The notes under the pieces were generated by a model. It searched no databases. It had not been told where the DNA came from and was given only the letters and a program-made list of their open reading frames with translations. From Thermosediminibacter oceani DSM 16646 (GTDB lineage Bacteria > Bacillota > Thermosediminibacteria > Thermosediminibacterales > Thermosediminibacteraceae): DNA of 64,000 bases. Positions 45,165 through 56,076 of this stretch are shown here, one piece after another. Where the stretch lies: assembly GCF_000144645.1 (NCBI RefSeq), contig NC_014377.1, positions 992,001 through 1,056,000 of the forward strand. The letters run 5' to 3'. Within the stretch, counting starts at the first letter, position 1; every line of letters begins with the position of its first letter. The position numbers and the translations under genes are program-made.

Positions 45165-45910
45165 TGGACTTATCGGGTAAAATTTGTATAGTTACGGGAG
45201 GTTCTAGAGGGATAGGTAGGAGCATAAGTATTAAACTAGCCCGGAGCGGAGCTAACGTAGTAGTGAACTATAAGACAAATGAAAAATCAGCTCTGGATAC
45301 CGTGGCCGAGATAGAAAGTTTCGGCGGCACGGCAATGGCCTACGGGGCCAACGTTGCCGATTACAATCAGGCCGCCAGGATGGTTGAAGACGTTTACCAA
45401 AAATTCGGCCGAATAGATGTACTTGTGAACAATGCCGGAATAACGAGGGATGCGCTGATACTACGTATGAGCGAAAAAGATTGGGATGATGTGATCAACA
45501 CCAATTTAAAGGGCCTTTATAATACCACAAAAGGTGTTGTAAAGTATATGGTTAAGCAGCGGTGTGGAAGGATAATTAACATTTCCTCGGTAGTCGGTAT
45601 ATATGGCAATGCAGGGCAGGCAAATTACGCTGCTGCTAAAGCGGGAATAATAGGATTTACTAAAGCGCTGGCGAAGGAATTGGGCGGCAGAGGCATAACC
45701 GTAAATGCCGTTGCCCCGGGATTCATAAAGACCGACATGACGTCGGAGGTGATTCAGAAAACTTCAGAGGAAGTCATAGCTGAAAAAATTCCCCTTAAGA
45801 GATTGGGAAAACCCGAGGATGTGGCAAGCCTCGTAGCTTTTTTGGCATCCGAAGAATCTAGCTACATAACCGGCCAGATTATCGCTATTGACGGTGGACT
45901 TACTTTATAA
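45164..45910 (+). CDS. fabG: 3-oxoacyl-ACP reductase
   Basis: The 248-residue short-chain dehydrogenase has [21 protein letters not shown], the catalytic S142-Y155-K159 ([19 protein letters not shown]) and the C-terminal [12 protein letters not shown]. It reduces 3-oxoacyl-ACP with NADPH. A non-coding 68-nt gap with a small hairpin separates it from acpP. Confidence 0.96.
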   Translation: MDLSGKICIVTGGSRGIGRSISIKLARSGANVVVNYKTNEKSALDTVAEIESFGGTAMAYGANVADYNQAARMVEDVYQKFGRIDVLVNNAGITRDALILRMSEKDWDDVINTNLKGLYNTTKGVVKYMVKQRCGRIINISSVVGIYGNAGQANYAAAKAGIIGFTKALAKELGGRGITVNAVAPGFIKTDMTSEVIQKTSEEVIAEKIPLKRLGKPEDVASLVAFLASEESSYITGQIIAIDGGLTL

Positions 45911-45978
45911 TATCTTAAAATAAGGAATAAACTAATGGAGGCAATGAGACTTTCACTCCATAGAAGGGGGGTGAATCA

Positions 45979-46212
45979 ATGGAAATTCTGGACAGGGTAA
46001 AGAAAATAATTGCCGACCAGTTGGGCGTCGATGAAGATGAAGTGGTACCCGAGGCTTCCTTTATCGACGACCTGGGGGCAGATTCACTGGATATTGTGGA
46101 ATTAATTATGGCTTTTGAAGAAGAATTTGACCTTGAAATCCCCGATGAAGACGCAGAAAAGATCAAAACCGTTCAAGACGTGATAGATTACATAAAAAAT
46201 CGTACATCATAA
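45979..46212 (+). CDS. acpP: Acyl carrier protein
   Basis: The 77-residue acidic protein carries the 4-phosphopantetheine site S36 in [13 protein letters not shown]. It shuttles acyl chains in fatty-acid synthesis and to PlsX. A strong site GAAGGGGGGTGAATCA precedes ATG 45979. A 12-bp hairpin follows the gene. Confidence 0.97.
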   Translation: MEILDRVKKIIADQLGVDEDEVVPEASFIDDLGADSLDIVELIMAFEEEFDLEIPDEDAEKIKTVQDVIDYIKNRTS

Positions 46213-46221
46213 GGTTGATCG

Positions 46222-46252
46222 GTAAGTCCCGTGAAGTTTTCGCGGGACTTAC
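46222..46252 (+). repeat. Stable hairpin between acpP and fabF
   Basis: Arms 46222-46233 and 46241-46252 give a 12-bp stem (core GTAAGTCCCG/CGGGACTTAC, one wobble) with a 7-nt loop. Only TTT follows, so it is a weak terminator at best. It may limit readthrough or mark the 3-prime end of a stable acpP mRNA. Confidence 0.7.
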
Positions 46253-46283
46253 TTTAAATAAAGCTTTGCTTGGGGGCGAAAAA

Positions 46284-47528
46284 ATGCAAAAACAGCGCGT
46301 AGTCATAACAGGGTTAGGAGTGATATCACCCGTCGGAACAGGAAAAGATAAGTTCTGGAAATCCCTTCTGGAAGGAAAATCCGGAATTGATTATATAACA
46401 CGCTTTAATTGCGATGAATTTCCCACCAAATTCGCCGGGGAGGTAAAGGACTATAACCCGGAGGAATATATTGAGAAGAAGGAATTGAAGAGGCTGGATC
46501 GTTTTGCACAGTTCGGCATTGGAGCTGCGAAAATGGCCATAGATGACGCAGGCCTTGATTTGTCCTCCGTTGATGCAACTAGGGTCGGGGTCGTTTTGGG
46601 GTGCGGAATAGGCGGAGTAGAAACCTGGGAGGAACAGCATAGAGTTTTGATTGAAAAAGGACTAAAGCGAGTCAGCCCGTTTTTCATCCCGATGATGATA
46701 TCCAACATGGCCGCAGGCCAGATCTCGATGTTTTTCAACCTCAAAGGACCCAATTATACGGTCGTTACCGCATGCGCTTCGAGTACCACGGCAATAGGCG
46801 AAGCCTTCAGGATACTCCAGAGGAACGAAGCGGACGTTATGATAACGGGCGGAACGGAAGCCCCAATTACCCCACTATCTCTGGCGGGCTTTTCTTCAAT
46901 GAAGGCCCTATCTACCAGAAACGAAGATCCGTCCAGGGCCAGCCGTCCTTTTGATAAGGACAGAGACGGCTTCGTTATGGGAGAAGGGGCAGGTATCCTG
47001 GTAATGGAAACGCTGGAACATGCATTGAAAAGAGGAGCTCGAATATACGCTGAAGTTCTGGGATACGGATGTACGGCTGATGCCTACCATTTGACCCAAC
47101 CGGCTCCCGAGGGGGAAGGAGCGAAAAGAGCCATGCTGGCGGCTATCAGGGATGCGGGAATACAACCTGAAGAAATAGATTACATTAACGCCCACGGTAC
47201 CTCCACTCCGCTGAACGATAAATATGAGACGATGGCCATAAAAGGAGTATTCGGAGAACACGCATATAAACTGCTCATTAGTTCCACCAAGTCCATGACA
47301 GGGCATCTTCTCGGGGCAGCAGGAGCGGTGGAAGCGATTGCGTCTGTAATGACGGTATATACCGATGAGGTGCACCCCACCATCAATTATGAAAACCCGG
47401 ACCCGGAATGTGACCTAAATTATGTGCCGAATACTCCCGTCAAGAAAACGATCAACGTGGCGCTCTCGAACTCCATGGGATTTGGAGGTCACAACGCTAC
47501 CATAATAATAGGCAAGATAAAAAATTAA
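46284..47528 (+). CDS. fabF: 3-oxoacyl-ACP synthase II
   Basis: FabF condenses malonyl-ACP with acyl-ACP in elongation. The 414-residue enzyme has the triad C164 ([10 protein letters not shown]), H304 ([10 protein letters not shown]) and H341 (TGHLLGAAG). ATG 46284 follows TTGGGGGCG; the longer ORF would include the acpP-fabF hairpin. Confidence 0.96.
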   Translation: MQKQRVVITGLGVISPVGTGKDKFWKSLLEGKSGIDYITRFNCDEFPTKFAGEVKDYNPEEYIEKKELKRLDRFAQFGIGAAKMAIDDAGLDLSSVDATRVGVVLGCGIGGVETWEEQHRVLIEKGLKRVSPFFIPMMISNMAAGQISMFFNLKGPNYTVVTACASSTTAIGEAFRILQRNEADVMITGGTEAPITPLSLAGFSSMKALSTRNEDPSRASRPFDKDRDGFVMGEGAGILVMETLEHALKRGARIYAEVLGYGCTADAYHLTQPAPEGEGAKRAMLAAIRDAGIQPEEIDYINAHGTSTPLNDKYETMAIKGVFGEHAYKLLISSTKSMTGHLLGAAGAVEAIASVMTVYTDEVHPTINYENPDPECDLNYVPNTPVKKTINVALSNSMGFGGHNATIIIGKIKN

Positions 47529-47543
47529 AAGAGGTTTAGAAGA

Positions 47544-48269
47544 ATGGTTTTAGATGAAAAAAGATGTGGTGAATTGAAAAAGTTGCAGCAAATCCTGGGT
47601 GTGGACTTTGATGATCTTAATATTCTTAACCAGGCTTTCATACATCCTTCTTATGCTTACGAAAAGGGGCTTTCTCACCAGGAACACAATCAGAGACTTG
47701 AATTTCTGGGGGATGCTGTGCTGGAACTGGTGATAAGCGAGTGGATCTACGATAAGTATCCCAATTATACGGAAGGGGAGCTGACAAAATTAAGAGCACT
47801 GCTGGTGTGCGAGGAAAGCCTGGCGTATCTTTCGCGAGAGCTTACTCTGGGAGATTTTTTAATAATGGGAAAAGGTGAGGAAATCACCGGCGGCCGGGAA
47901 AAAGCTTCCATACTGGCCGATACCTTTGAAGCCCTTATCGGCGCCATGTATCTTGATAAGGGTTTTGGTGCGATAACCGGTTTTGTAAGGGAAAAGTTCA
48001 AACCCGTCATGGAAAGGGCCGAAAAAGGCAAATTGTTCCCCGATTACAAGACGGCTCTTCAGGAAATGCTGCAGAGGATCTCGCCCGATAGGATAACTTA
48101 TAATGTAATAAAAGAAGAGGGGCCTGATCACAACAAAACTTTTTTCGTCGAAGTCGTGTGGAAAAATAAAATTCTGGGCAGCGGCTGCGGCAAAAGCAAG
48201 AAAGAGGCCGAACAGAACGCAGCAAAAGCGGCAATACGATTCTTAAAAGACAGAAATATGGCAATATAA
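47544..48269 (+). CDS. rnc: Ribonuclease III
   Basis: RNase III cuts double-stranded RNA in rRNA and mRNA processing. The 241-residue protein has the catalytic NQRLEFLGDAVLELVISEWI and DTFEALIGAMYLD, and a C-terminal dsRNA-binding domain (TALQEMLQRI to KSKKEAEQNAAKAAIRFL). The rnc-smc order is conserved, here with spoVS between. Confidence 0.96.
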   Translation: MVLDEKRCGELKKLQQILGVDFDDLNILNQAFIHPSYAYEKGLSHQEHNQRLEFLGDAVLELVISEWIYDKYPNYTEGELTKLRALLVCEESLAYLSRELTLGDFLIMGKGEEITGGREKASILADTFEALIGAMYLDKGFGAITGFVREKFKPVMERAEKGKLFPDYKTALQEMLQRISPDRITYNVIKEEGPDHNKTFFVEVVWKNKILGSGCGKSKKEAEQNAAKAAIRFLKDRNMAI

Positions 48270-48281
48270 ATTTAAAACTTA

Positions 48282-48308
48282 GAAGGAATTTTGTGTAAGT
48301 CATAGAAT
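48282..48308 (+). promoter_or_regulatory. SigH-type promoter for spoVS
   Basis: GAAGGAATT at 48282-48290 (RnAGGAwww) and ATAGAAT at 48302-48308 (RnnGAAT) with an 11-nt spacer, matching the SigH promoter pattern. It lies 38 nt before spoVS; SpoVS in Bacillus is SigH-dependent. Confidence 0.7.
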
Positions 48309-48345
48309 ATATTAAATAAAAAATATTTAAGGGGGTATATGTAGA

Positions 48346-48606
48346 ATGGAAGTACTAAAAGTGTCAGCTCAGTCAAAACCCAAGGCCGTTGCTGGTGCTC
48401 TGGCAGCCGTCCTGAGGGAAAAAGGGGTAGCAGAACTTCAGGCAGTGGGTGCCGGAGCTGTCAACCAAGCGGTAAAGGCAATTGCAATTACCAGAGGGTT
48501 TGTCGCTCCTAATGGTATCGATCTGGTTACCGTTCCTGCCTTTGCAGAAATTGAAATTGATGGTGAAGAAAGAACAGCAATTAAATTTATAGTAGAACCC
48601 CGATAA
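48346..48606 (+). CDS. spoVS: Stage V sporulation protein S
   Basis: The 86-residue Alba-like protein has LKVSAQSKPKAVAGALAAVL, VGAGAVNQAVKAIAI and VPAFAEIEIDGEERTAIKF. SpoVS affects septation and spore coat formation. A SigH-type promoter lies upstream and a terminator downstream, so it forms its own unit between rnc and smc. Confidence 0.96.
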   Translation: MEVLKVSAQSKPKAVAGALAAVLREKGVAELQAVGAGAVNQAVKAIAITRGFVAPNGIDLVTVPAFAEIEIDGEERTAIKFIVEPR

Positions 48607-48619
48607 GTTTTTGCGAGTG

Positions 48620-48650
48620 AATACCTGTCTTTACGGACAGGTATTTTTAT
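48620..48650 (+). terminator. Rho-independent terminator after spoVS
   Basis: AATACCTGTC-TTTACG-GACAGGTATT, a 10-bp perfect stem followed by TTTATTT. Confidence 0.85.
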
Positions 48651-48713
48651 TTAGCTCTTTATATGGTAAAATCTAAGGGGTGAGCAGGGTTCAGGTAAAG
48701 GAGGTTTGCATTT

Positions 48714-51700
48714 TTGTATCTAAAAAGGGTCGAACTACAGGGTTTTAAATCCTTTGCCGATAGAATCGAAATAGAATTTCAACCAGGCATCAATGCCATT
48801 GTCGGTCCTAACGGCAGCGGCAAGAGCAACATAACCGACGCTATCCGCTGGGTGTTGGGGGAGCAGAGTATTAAAACGCTGCGCGGGTCAAAGCTGGAAG
48901 ACGTTATTTTTGCAGGCAGTCATGGCCGAAAGCCCATGGGCATGGCTGAGGTATCAATAATCCTGGATAATTCGGACCATTTACTGCCCCTGGAGTATTC
49001 GGAAATATGTATAACAAGACGGGTGTTCCGATCCGGTGAAAGTGAATTTTACCTCAACAAGGTTCCCTGCAGGCTGAGGGACATCCAGGAGTTGTTCATG
49101 GATACGGGGATAGGTAAGGACGGCTATTCTATCATCAGCCAGGGTCAGGTGGACGAATTTTTGATTAGCAGGCCTGAAGAGAGGCGCATGATCTTTGAAG
49201 AGACTGCCGGGATAATGAAACACAGGGCCAGAAAAAGGGAAGCCGAAAAAAAACTTGAAGAGACAATGGCAAATTTAACCAGAGTTGACGATATATTGAC
49301 AGAAATCGAATCTCAGCTGGAACCTCTATTTTCTCAGCGGGAAAAGGCACTGGAATACCAGAGACTTTCGAAACGGCAAAAACTGTTGGAGGTCAACCTG
49401 CTCTTACTGGACTTGGAAAGGCTTCAGGAGAAACTGGCTCAAGTTGTCTTGGACCTCTCGGAAAGGAGTTTAGCTCTAGAACAAATAAGAAATAAAAAGG
49501 CCGATTTGGGAGCAAGGCTTTTACATATAAAAAGGGAGCTGGACAAGAAGCAGGAAGAGTATGAAAGGCTCCGGGGAGAGTTTTTCAACAAAACTACAGA
49601 AAAAAAGGAAATAGAAAAGGAAAAAGAGTGGCAGAATGAAAGGCTCAAACGGTTGAAAGAAGATCTAAACATAACCGAACAAAAATTAAGCGCTTTAAAC
49701 GAAAAACTGGAATCTGCTGGAAACAATTTGAACTGCAAGATCAAAGAACTCGAAGATAAAATAAGAGAAATTAACGGCGTGGAGCTAAAATTATACGAGA
49801 AAGAGAAGGCATTGACTTTTGTTGATTCGTCGATAAAAGAAAAACAGGCTACTATCGATAATCTGAAGGGTGACGTTATTGACCTTCTGAACTCCGCTTC
49901 AGAAATAAAAAACATGATTACAAGCCTCAGGACCATGAAGGACAATTTACAAAAGCGCATAGCTCAAATAGATAAAGAACTGAGCCAGATTGATGAAGCT
50001 AATTCTTTAACGTCGCGGGAATTGGAAGGTATTAACGGAAAGCTGACGGGTCTTAAGGGAAACCTTTCCGATTTAAACAAGAAACTGGAACACCTGCATA
50101 AAGTGCTCGAGGGGCAGAACGGCGAATACAGGAATACCGGGAAATTGCTGCAGGAAAAAATTATCCTGCTTAACGAATTAAAGTCCCGTTACAGAGCATT
50201 GGAAGAAATAAATCAGAATTATGAAGGCTATCAACTGGGCGTGAAAAATCTCCTTTCCCATCTGAGAAGCGGTAAAATTAATGTAAGCGGGATATACGGT
50301 ACCGTTGCTGATATTATTGATACCGACAGAAAATTAGAGACTGCTATAGAGGCCGCCCTGGGAGGGGCGCTTCAAAACGTAGTTTGCGATACCGAACAGA
50401 ACGCCAAAGAAGCGATAGAATATCTGAAGCGTAACAACCTAGGCCGCGTTACTTTTCTACCCCTTTCATCGGTAAAACCCAGGTTGTTAAGTCCAGGTGA
50501 AGAGTGGATCCTCTCGTTGCCGGGGTGTATAGGGCTCGCTTACAAATTGATAGAATACGATAAAAAGTTTACTCCGGTTTTGACTTATCTTCTGGGCAGG
50601 GTCATTGTTGCAGAAGATATGGACAGCGCTCTGACAATAGCCAGAAAAACGGATTTTAGTATAAAAGTCGTAACGCTGGAAGGTGAGATAATAAACCCCG
50701 GCGGTCCAATAACGGGGGGCAGCTTTAAAAAATCCAGCCTGTTTTTAAGCCGCAAAAGGGAATTCAGGGAAATCAAGGAGAAAATGGGTATTGTAGAAGA
50801 AGAAATATCCGCGCTGAAAAGCAGGATTAGTTCCCTGGAAGAAGCCATGGAAAAAACCCAAAGGTCCATCGAAACCCTCAGCCAAAACATATACAGATCC
50901 AACCTTGAGATTGCAGGCCTTGAAAAAGAACAAATGGAAAAAAAGGGTTTGATGGAGGAAAGGTTAGAAAGACAGCGGCTCTTAAAACTCGAAAAGAAGC
51001 AGATAGAAAGTGAGATAGAAGATATAGACCGTCAGATTTTAAAAGTGCAGGAGGATATAAGCTCTATAGAAGAGCAAAATGCAAAACACCAGTCCAGAGT
51101 GGAGACCCTGCAGCGGGAAATTGCAGAAAGTAAAAAATCAAAAGATGAACTTGAAACGGAAATAAACGACCTGAGAGCTGTTTTGAACTCTCTCAGGCAG
51201 CAAGAACTCGGACTCAAGTATCAGATCCAAAACCTTGAACAGAATAAGGAAGAATGGCAAAAGGAGAAGAGAGAACTAGAGCAAAATATGGATGCAATCC
51301 GAGAAGCCTTGGAATCCACCGTGGAAAAAATGCGGGAATTGCAGCTCAGGTTGGAAGATAACGCAAGAGATGAGGCAAATTTGCACAATGCTTTGATAGA
51401 GATGAAGAAACAAAAAGAAGAAGTTGAAGGAAAAATCCAGGCAATCCAGAAAGATCTGGAGCGGCTCCAGCGAGAGGAGAAAAAGGCTGAGAATGCGCTG
51501 GGGGAATACCGTGTAAGCGAGGCTTCGCTGAAAATTGAGATAGAACATATAGAAGCCAGGCTTATGGAAAAATATTCCATGTCCGTAAAAGACGCATTGG
51601 GTCTAAAACAGGATCTGGGCGGTTACGAAAGAATGAAGCAAGAGCTTTATTCCGTAAAAGATATGATTATGACCCTGGGTCCGGTTAACTTGAATGCCAT

Positions 51701-52271
51701 CGATGATTACGAAAACCTCAAATCCAGGTATGATTTTTTAAAGAGCCAGAGGGACGACCTGCTCCAGGCAAAAATAAAACTCGACGACCTTATAAAGGAC
51801 TTGACAAAAACCATGGAAGAAATGTTTTTAGATACCTTTAAGAGGGTTAAAGTGGAGTTTCAAAGAGTGTTCGTCGAACTTTTCGGAGGAGGCAAAGCGG
51901 AATTAATTTTGGACGACGAGGAAAACCCTCTGGACTCCGGGATTGAGATAATCGCACAGCCGCCGGGCAAAAAGCTACAGAACCTGACGCTACTATCCGG
52001 TGGTGAGAGGGCCCTTACGGCAATTGCATTGCTTTTTTCAATATTGAACATCAAGGCGACGCCTTTTTGTATACTCGACGAGATCGAGGCGGCTCTGGAC
52101 GATGCCAATATAGACAGGTTTACACGTTATTTGAAAAAAGTATCCGAGCATACCCAGGTGATTATAATAACCCACAGGAAGGGTACAATGGAGGTGGCCG
52201 ACGCCCTTTACGGCATAGCCATGGAAGAAACCGCGGTATCCAAATTAATAACTGTAAAACTGGAAGATTAA
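48714..52271 (+). CDS. smc: Chromosome segregation protein SMC
   Basis: SMC dimers organise and separate chromosomes with ScpA/B. The 1185-residue protein has the N-terminal Walker [20 protein letters not shown], two long coiled coils, a hinge at ~510-650 (GLVKNLL-type, [27 protein letters not shown]) and a C-terminal ABC signature [16 protein letters not shown] with Walker [19 protein letters not shown] 48714 follows AAAGGAGG by 9 nt. ftsY follows after 22 nt. Confidence 0.96.
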   Translation: MYLKRVELQGFKSFADRIEIEFQPGINAIVGPNGSGKSNITDAIRWVLGEQSIKTLRGSKLEDVIFAGSHGRKPMGMAEVSIILDNSDHLLPLEYSEICITRRVFRSGESEFYLNKVPCRLRDIQELFMDTGIGKDGYSIISQGQVDEFLISRPEERRMIFEETAGIMKHRARKREAEKKLEETMANLTRVDDILTEIESQLEPLFSQREKALEYQRLSKRQKLLEVNLLLLDLERLQEKLAQVVLDLSERSLALEQIRNKKADLGARLLHIKRELDKKQEEYERLRGEFFNKTTEKKEIEKEKEWQNERLKRLKEDLNITEQKLSALNEKLESAGNNLNCKIKELEDKIREINGVELKLYEKEKALTFVDSSIKEKQATIDNLKGDVIDLLNSASEIKNMITSLRTMKDNLQKRIAQIDKELSQIDEANSLTSRELEGINGKLTGLKGNLSDLNKKLEHLHKVLEGQNGEYRNTGKLLQEKIILLNELKSRYRALEEINQNYEGYQLGVKNLLSHLRSGKINVSGIYGTVADIIDTDRKLETAIEAALGGALQNVVCDTEQNAKEAIEYLKRNNLGRVTFLPLSSVKPRLLSPGEEWILSLPGCIGLAYKLIEYDKKFTPVLTYLLGRVIVAEDMDSALTIARKTDFSIKVVTLEGEIINPGGPITGGSFKKSSLFLSRKREFREIKEKMGIVEEEISALKSRISSLEEAMEKTQRSIETLSQNIYRSNLEIAGLEKEQMEKKGLMEERLERQRLLKLEKKQIESEIEDIDRQILKVQEDISSIEEQNAKHQSRVETLQREIAESKKSKDELETEINDLRAVLNSLRQQELGLKYQIQNLEQNKEEWQKEKRELEQNMDAIREALESTVEKMRELQLRLEDNARDEANLHNALIEMKKQKEEVEGKIQAIQKDLERLQREEKKAENALGEYRVSEASLKIEIEHIEARLMEKYSMSVKDALGLKQDLGGYERMKQELYSVKDMIMTLGPVNLNAIDDYENLKSRYDFLKSQRDDLLQAKIKLDDLIKDLTKTMEEMFLDTFKRVKVEFQRVFVELFGGGKAELILDDEENPLDSGIEIIAQPPGKKLQNLTLLSGGERALTAIALLFSILNIKATPFCILDEIEAALDDANIDRFTRYLKKVSEHTQVIIITHRKGTMEVADALYGIAMEETAVSKLITVKLED

Positions 52272-52293
52272 AAAGAGAAAGGATGTGGTGAAT

Positions 52294-53190
52294 ATGGGTT
52301 TTTTTGAGCGCCTAAAGCAGAGCCTTGCAAAAACCAGAAACTCCTTGGCCGAAAAAGTAGAAAGCCTTTTGAAATTCTCAACAAAAATTGATGAGGAGAC
52401 CCTCGAAGAACTTGAAGAAATTCTTATAACCGCTGATATAGGTGTTGATGCCACGGAAAAACTCATCTCTCGTCTAAGGGAGAAGGTAAAGGCAGAAAAG
52501 ATTAAATCTCCGGAAGAACTGAAGGAAGCCCTGAAAAACGAGATCATAAAAGTCTTTCCTGAGCCGAAGTTCGATATTATTCCCCCGTCGGTTATACTCA
52601 TAGTGGGAGTAAACGGCGTGGGAAAAACCACTACAATAGGCAAACTGGCTTTTAAATTCAAATCTGAAGGCAAAAAAGTGATCCTCGCCGCTGCTGACAC
52701 CTTCAGAGCGGCGGCGACCGAACAGCTTTCGATCTGGGGACAGAGAGTGGGTGTGGATGTTATAAAGCATCAGGAAGGATCAGATCCGGCATCGGTTTTA
52801 TTCGACGCTATACAGGCAGGTAAAGCCCGCCGCGCGGATATTATAATCTGCGATACTGCCGGCAGGTTGCACACCAGGAAAAACCTTATGGAGGAGCTTA
52901 AAAAACTCTACAGGGTCAGCGAAAAGGAGTACCCAGAAGCGAGAATTTCGAGCTTGCTGGTGCTGGATGCCACCACCGGACAGAACGCTATAGCGCAGGC
53001 CAGGATTTTTAAAGAAGCCGTAAATATCTCCGGGATCATCCTCACAAAACTGGACGGTACGGCAAAAGGCGGTGTGGCCGTTGCCATCGCTTCGGAATTA
53101 AATCTGCCGGTGCTTTTCGTCGGGGTCGGAGAGGGTGTGGACGACCTGCAGGAATTCGACCCGAAAGCCTTTGTGGATGCGATATTTTAA
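52294..53190 (+). CDS. ftsY: Signal recognition particle receptor FtsY
   Basis: FtsY is the membrane GTPase that receives SRP-bound ribosomes. The 298-residue protein is a compact NG-domain form with little acidic A-domain. It has GVNGVGKTTTIGKLA, AADTFRAAATEQL, DTAGRLHTRKNLMEEL, LVLDATTGQNA and LTKLDGTAKGG. ATG 52294 has an AAAGGATG site; GTG 52285 is rejected. Confidence 0.95.
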   Translation: MGFFERLKQSLAKTRNSLAEKVESLLKFSTKIDEETLEELEEILITADIGVDATEKLISRLREKVKAEKIKSPEELKEALKNEIIKVFPEPKFDIIPPSVILIVGVNGVGKTTTIGKLAFKFKSEGKKVILAAADTFRAAATEQLSIWGQRVGVDVIKHQEGSDPASVLFDAIQAGKARRADIIICDTAGRLHTRKNLMEELKKLYRVSEKEYPEARISSLLVLDATTGQNAIAQARIFKEAVNISGIILTKLDGTAKGGVAVAIASELNLPVLFVGVGEGVDDLQEFDPKAFVDAIF

Positions 53191-53197
53191 ATTTCAG

Positions 53198-53226
53198 TTG
53201 ACTAGGTTTCGGTTATTGTATAAAAT
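53198..53226 (+). promoter_or_regulatory. SigA-type promoter for the ylxM-ffh-rpsP run
   Basis: TTGACT at 53198-53203, 17-nt spacer, TAAAAT at 53221-53226, 37 nt before the ylxM ATG. Confidence 0.8.
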
Positions 53227-53263
53227 AAGTATGTAAAGCGTTAATCCTTTACAGGTGAAACAA

Positions 53264-53623
53264 ATGCCGGATCTTTTGAGATTGAGCCTTTTATACGATT
53301 TTTACGGGGCTTTTTTGACCGAAAGACAAAGAGAATTTTTTGAGCTTCACTTTTTCAGCGACTGGTCTTTAAGCGAGATTGCGGATAATTTCGGCGTCAC
53401 CCGCCAGGGCGTTTTTGATGTCATACACCGTTCTACCGCTTTTCTGGAAGATTGCGAGAAGAAATTGGGACTGGTTGGAAGGTTTCTTCGTATGGCGAGG
53501 GGCATGGAAAGGGTTCTGAAGTCCCTCGAGGAGCTGGAGCCTTTTATCAGCGAACAGGGTAAGACCAGGTGGAAAAGAGTGTGCGACGAACTCGCCATGC
53601 TTATAAAAGAAGGGTGTGAATGA
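53264..53623 (+). CDS. ylxM: YlxM family SRP-associated HTH protein
   Basis: The 119-residue protein has a sigma-4-like HTH (LTERQREFFELHFFSDWSLS, ADNFGVTRQGVFDVIHRS). YlxM (UPF0122) lies before ffh and modulates the SRP GTPases. ATG 53264 is preferred with AGGTGA 5 nt upstream; GTG 53255 is the alternative. It abuts ffh. Confidence 0.93.
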   Translation: MPDLLRLSLLYDFYGAFLTERQREFFELHFFSDWSLSEIADNFGVTRQGVFDVIHRSTAFLEDCEKKLGLVGRFLRMARGMERVLKSLEELEPFISEQGKTRWKRVCDELAMLIKEGCE

Positions 53624-53624
53624 C

Positions 53625-54965
53625 TTGGCGTTCGAAGCCTTAACCCAAAAACTGGAAGCCGTATTCAAGAAGTTAAGAGGAAAAGGGAAGTTATCCGAGG
53701 CCGACGTGAAGCAGGCAATGCGGGAAGTTAAACTCGCGCTGCTGGAGGCCGACGTTAATTACAAGGTTGTAAAGGATTTCATTCAGAAGGTGACCGAGCG
53801 CGCCGTAGGGCAGGAGGTTTTGGAGAGCTTGACTCCCGCCCAGCAGGTGATCAAAATAGTAAACGACGAGCTCACCAAGTTAATGGGGCCGAAAGAAGCA
53901 AGACTAAATATTTCACCCTCAAAAGTTAACGTTGTCATGATGGTAGGTTTGCAGGGGTCGGGGAAAACCACCACCTCCGGAAAGCTCGGGCTTTATCTTT
54001 CAAAAAAGGGGAAAAGGCCTCTATTGGTGGCGGCCGACATATACCGCCCCGCAGCTATCAAACAGCTGCAGGTTGTGGGAGAAAAGATTGGATTACCCGT
54101 TTTTACCATGGGAGAGCAGAATCCCGTAAATATTTCCAAGGCCGCTGTGGAATACGCGTCCCGGCATAACAACGATGTCGTCATTATAGATACTGCCGGC
54201 CGGCTGCACGTAGACGACGAATTGATGCAGGAGCTCATAAACATAAAGGATGCCGTAAACCCCGATGAAATTCTCCTCGTAGTGGACAGCATGACCGGTC
54301 AGGACGCTGTAAATGTAGCCGAAACTTTCCATAACAAGTTGCAACTCACGGGGCTCATCCTGACAAAACTGGACGGAGACACCAGAGGAGGGGCCGCGCT
54401 TTCAATAAAGGCCGTTACCGGATGTCCCATAAAATTCGTAGGTATGGGAGAAAAGCTCACGGACCTGGAACCTTTTTATCCGGAGCGGATGGCATCCAGG
54501 ATCCTGGGCATGGGTGATGTGCTCAGTCTAATCGAGAAGGCCACTGCCGCTATAGATCAGAATAAGGCCAGGGAGCTGGAAGAAAAAATCAGGAAAGAAG
54601 AATTCACTCTGGATGATTTTCTGGAACAGCTGAAGCAAGTCAGAAAAATGGGATCTCTCGACCAGATCCTGAGCATGATACCGGGCCTTTCGCCACAGAA
54701 GCTGCAGGGTGTGGAATTTAACGAGAAGGAACTCGTCCACATAGAAGCCATAATCAATTCTATGACCAAAGAAGAGCGCATGAATCCGAGCATTATAAAC
54801 GGAAGCCGGCGCAGGAGAATTGCCATGGGAAGCGGTACCTCGGTTCAAGACGTTAACAGGCTTTTAAAACAATTCGAGCAAACCAAGAAAATGGTGAAGC
54901 AGTTGAGTGAACTGGAAAAAGGCAGAAAAAAAGGGAGATTTAAGTTGCCCTTTTTTAACCTGTAA
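53625..54965 (+). CDS. ffh: Signal recognition particle protein Ffh
   Basis: Ffh binds 4.5S/6S RNA and signal sequences. The 446-residue GTPase has an N domain, the G motifs [56 protein letters not shown] and a Met-rich M domain with [23 protein letters not shown] 53625 gives the usual [10 protein letters not shown] start; GTG 53616 is rejected. Confidence 0.96.
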   Translation: MAFEALTQKLEAVFKKLRGKGKLSEADVKQAMREVKLALLEADVNYKVVKDFIQKVTERAVGQEVLESLTPAQQVIKIVNDELTKLMGPKEARLNISPSKVNVVMMVGLQGSGKTTTSGKLGLYLSKKGKRPLLVAADIYRPAAIKQLQVVGEKIGLPVFTMGEQNPVNISKAAVEYASRHNNDVVIIDTAGRLHVDDELMQELINIKDAVNPDEILLVVDSMTGQDAVNVAETFHNKLQLTGLILTKLDGDTRGGAALSIKAVTGCPIKFVGMGEKLTDLEPFYPERMASRILGMGDVLSLIEKATAAIDQNKARELEEKIRKEEFTLDDFLEQLKQVRKMGSLDQILSMIPGLSPQKLQGVEFNEKELVHIEAIINSMTKEERMNPSIINGSRRRRIAMGSGTSVQDVNRLLKQFEQTKKMVKQLSELEKGRKKGRFKLPFFNL

Positions 54966-54979
54966 AAGGAGGTGAAAAA

Positions 54980-55279
54980 ATGGCGGTAAGGATAAGATTA
55001 AGGCGCATGGGGGCCAAAAAGAGGCCTTTTTACCGGATCGTTGTGGCCGACAGCCGGAGCCCGCGGGACGGTAGATTCATAGAGGAGATTGGTTACTATA
55101 ACCCGCTCACAGATCCGGCTGAAATAAAAATTAATGAAGAAAAGGCCCTAGACTGGATGAGAAAGGGTGCCCAACCTACCGATACCGTAAAGTACTTATT
55201 TAAGACCACCGGTATCCTTGAAAAGTACAAAGCCCAGAAGTCAAACAACAAACAAAATTCCGATGCGAAGGAGGAATAA
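54980..55279 (+). CDS. rpsP: 30S ribosomal protein S16
   Basis: The 99-residue protein has [39 protein letters not shown] and [19 protein letters not shown] 54980 follows AAAGGAGGTG. It is in the conserved rpsP-khpA-rimM-trmD order. Confidence 0.96.
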   Translation: MAVRIRLRRMGAKKRPFYRIVVADSRSPRDGRFIEEIGYYNPLTDPAEIKINEEKALDWMRKGAQPTDTVKYLFKTTGILEKYKAQKSNNKQNSDAKEE

Positions 55280-55282
55280 ATC

Positions 55283-55510
55283 TTGATAGAACTGGTGGAG
55301 TACATTGCTAAAGCTTTAGTAGACCATCCCGAAGATGTATCGGTGAACCGGGTGGAAGGTGAGCAGTCCGTAATAATAGAATTAAAAGTCCACCCCGATG
55401 ACATGGGCAAAATAATCGGGAAGCAGGGAAGAATAGCAAAGGCTATCAGAACCGTTGTCAAAGCAGCAGCCGCCAAAGAAGGCAAAAGAGTAATTGTAGA
55501 GATTCTATAA
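55283..55510 (+). CDS. khpA: KH-domain RNA-binding protein KhpA (YlqC)
   Basis: The 75-residue protein is a single KH domain with the GxxG-like loop [20 protein letters not shown]. KhpA pairs with KhpB in RNA binding and cell-shape control. TTG 55283 follows GAAGGAGGAATAAATC. A hairpin separates it from rimM. Confidence 0.93.
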   Translation: MIELVEYIAKALVDHPEDVSVNRVEGEQSVIIELKVHPDDMGKIIGKQGRIAKAIRTVVKAAAAKEGKRVIVEIL

Positions 55511-55511
55511 T

Positions 55512-55541
55512 AAGGGTTAGGGGCCAGCCTAACCCTTTTAT
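55512..55541 (+). terminator. Hairpin between khpA and rimM (partial terminator)
   Basis: AAGGGTTAGG-GGCCAG-CCTAACCCTT, a 10-bp perfect stem followed by TTATT. The short T-run suggests partial termination. Confidence 0.65.
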
Positions 55542-55563
55542 TCGACGATGGGAGGCTCTTTCC

Positions 55564-56076
55564 TTGAGGGAGTATATAGCCATCGGGAGGGTACTCGCTC
55601 CCTGGGGAGTTAGAGGGCAGGTCAAAGTAGAGGCATTAACCGACGACGTCAACCGGTTCAGGAAGCTAAAATCGGTTCTGGTTGAAGAGGACGAAGCTTT
55701 AAAATCTTACGTTGTAAACTCCGTAGTGTTTCTCAAAAAAGATTTCGTGGCTTTAAAGCTTGAGGGGATCGATACGGTAGAGTCCGCCGAACGCTTGAGG
55801 GGCAGGTACCTCATGGTTCATAGAAAAGATGCTGTAAAACTTCCCGAGGGACATTATTTCATCTGCGATATAATCGGCATGGAAGTTTACAGAGAGGAGG
55901 ACGGCGAACTGCTCGGACGGGTTCGGGATGTACTCAAAACAGGAGCCAATGATGTTTACGTAGTCGACCTGAAAGGCGGCAGAGAATTGCTGCTGCCCGC
56001 CATAAGGGATGTCGTAAGAAAGATTGACCTGGAAAATAATAAAATGGTAGTAAAACTCATGGAGGGAATGGATTAG
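55564..56076 (+). CDS. rimM: Ribosome maturation factor RimM
   Basis: RimM helps assemble the 30S head through S19. The 170-residue protein has [20 protein letters not shown] and the C-terminal PRC-barrel part [40 protein letters not shown] 55564 follows GGGAGG by 9 nt. Its stop overlaps the trmD GTG. Confidence 0.94.
   Translation: MREYIAIGRVLAPWGVRGQVKVEALTDDVNRFRKLKSVLVEEDEALKSYVVNSVVFLKKDFVALKLEGIDTVESAERLRGRYLMVHRKDAVKLPEGHYFICDIIGMEVYREEDGELLGRVRDVLKTGANDVYVVDLKGGRELLLPAIRDVVRKIDLENNKMVVKLMEGMD

Noticed and set aside
45934-45999. 21-residue ORF upstream of and overlapping acpP
   Set aside because: No ribosome site, and it overlaps the acpP start in another frame.
49439-49960. Reverse ORFs across smc coiled coils
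   Set aside because: Low-complexity Phe/Ser-rich shadows of Lys/Glu-rich helices.
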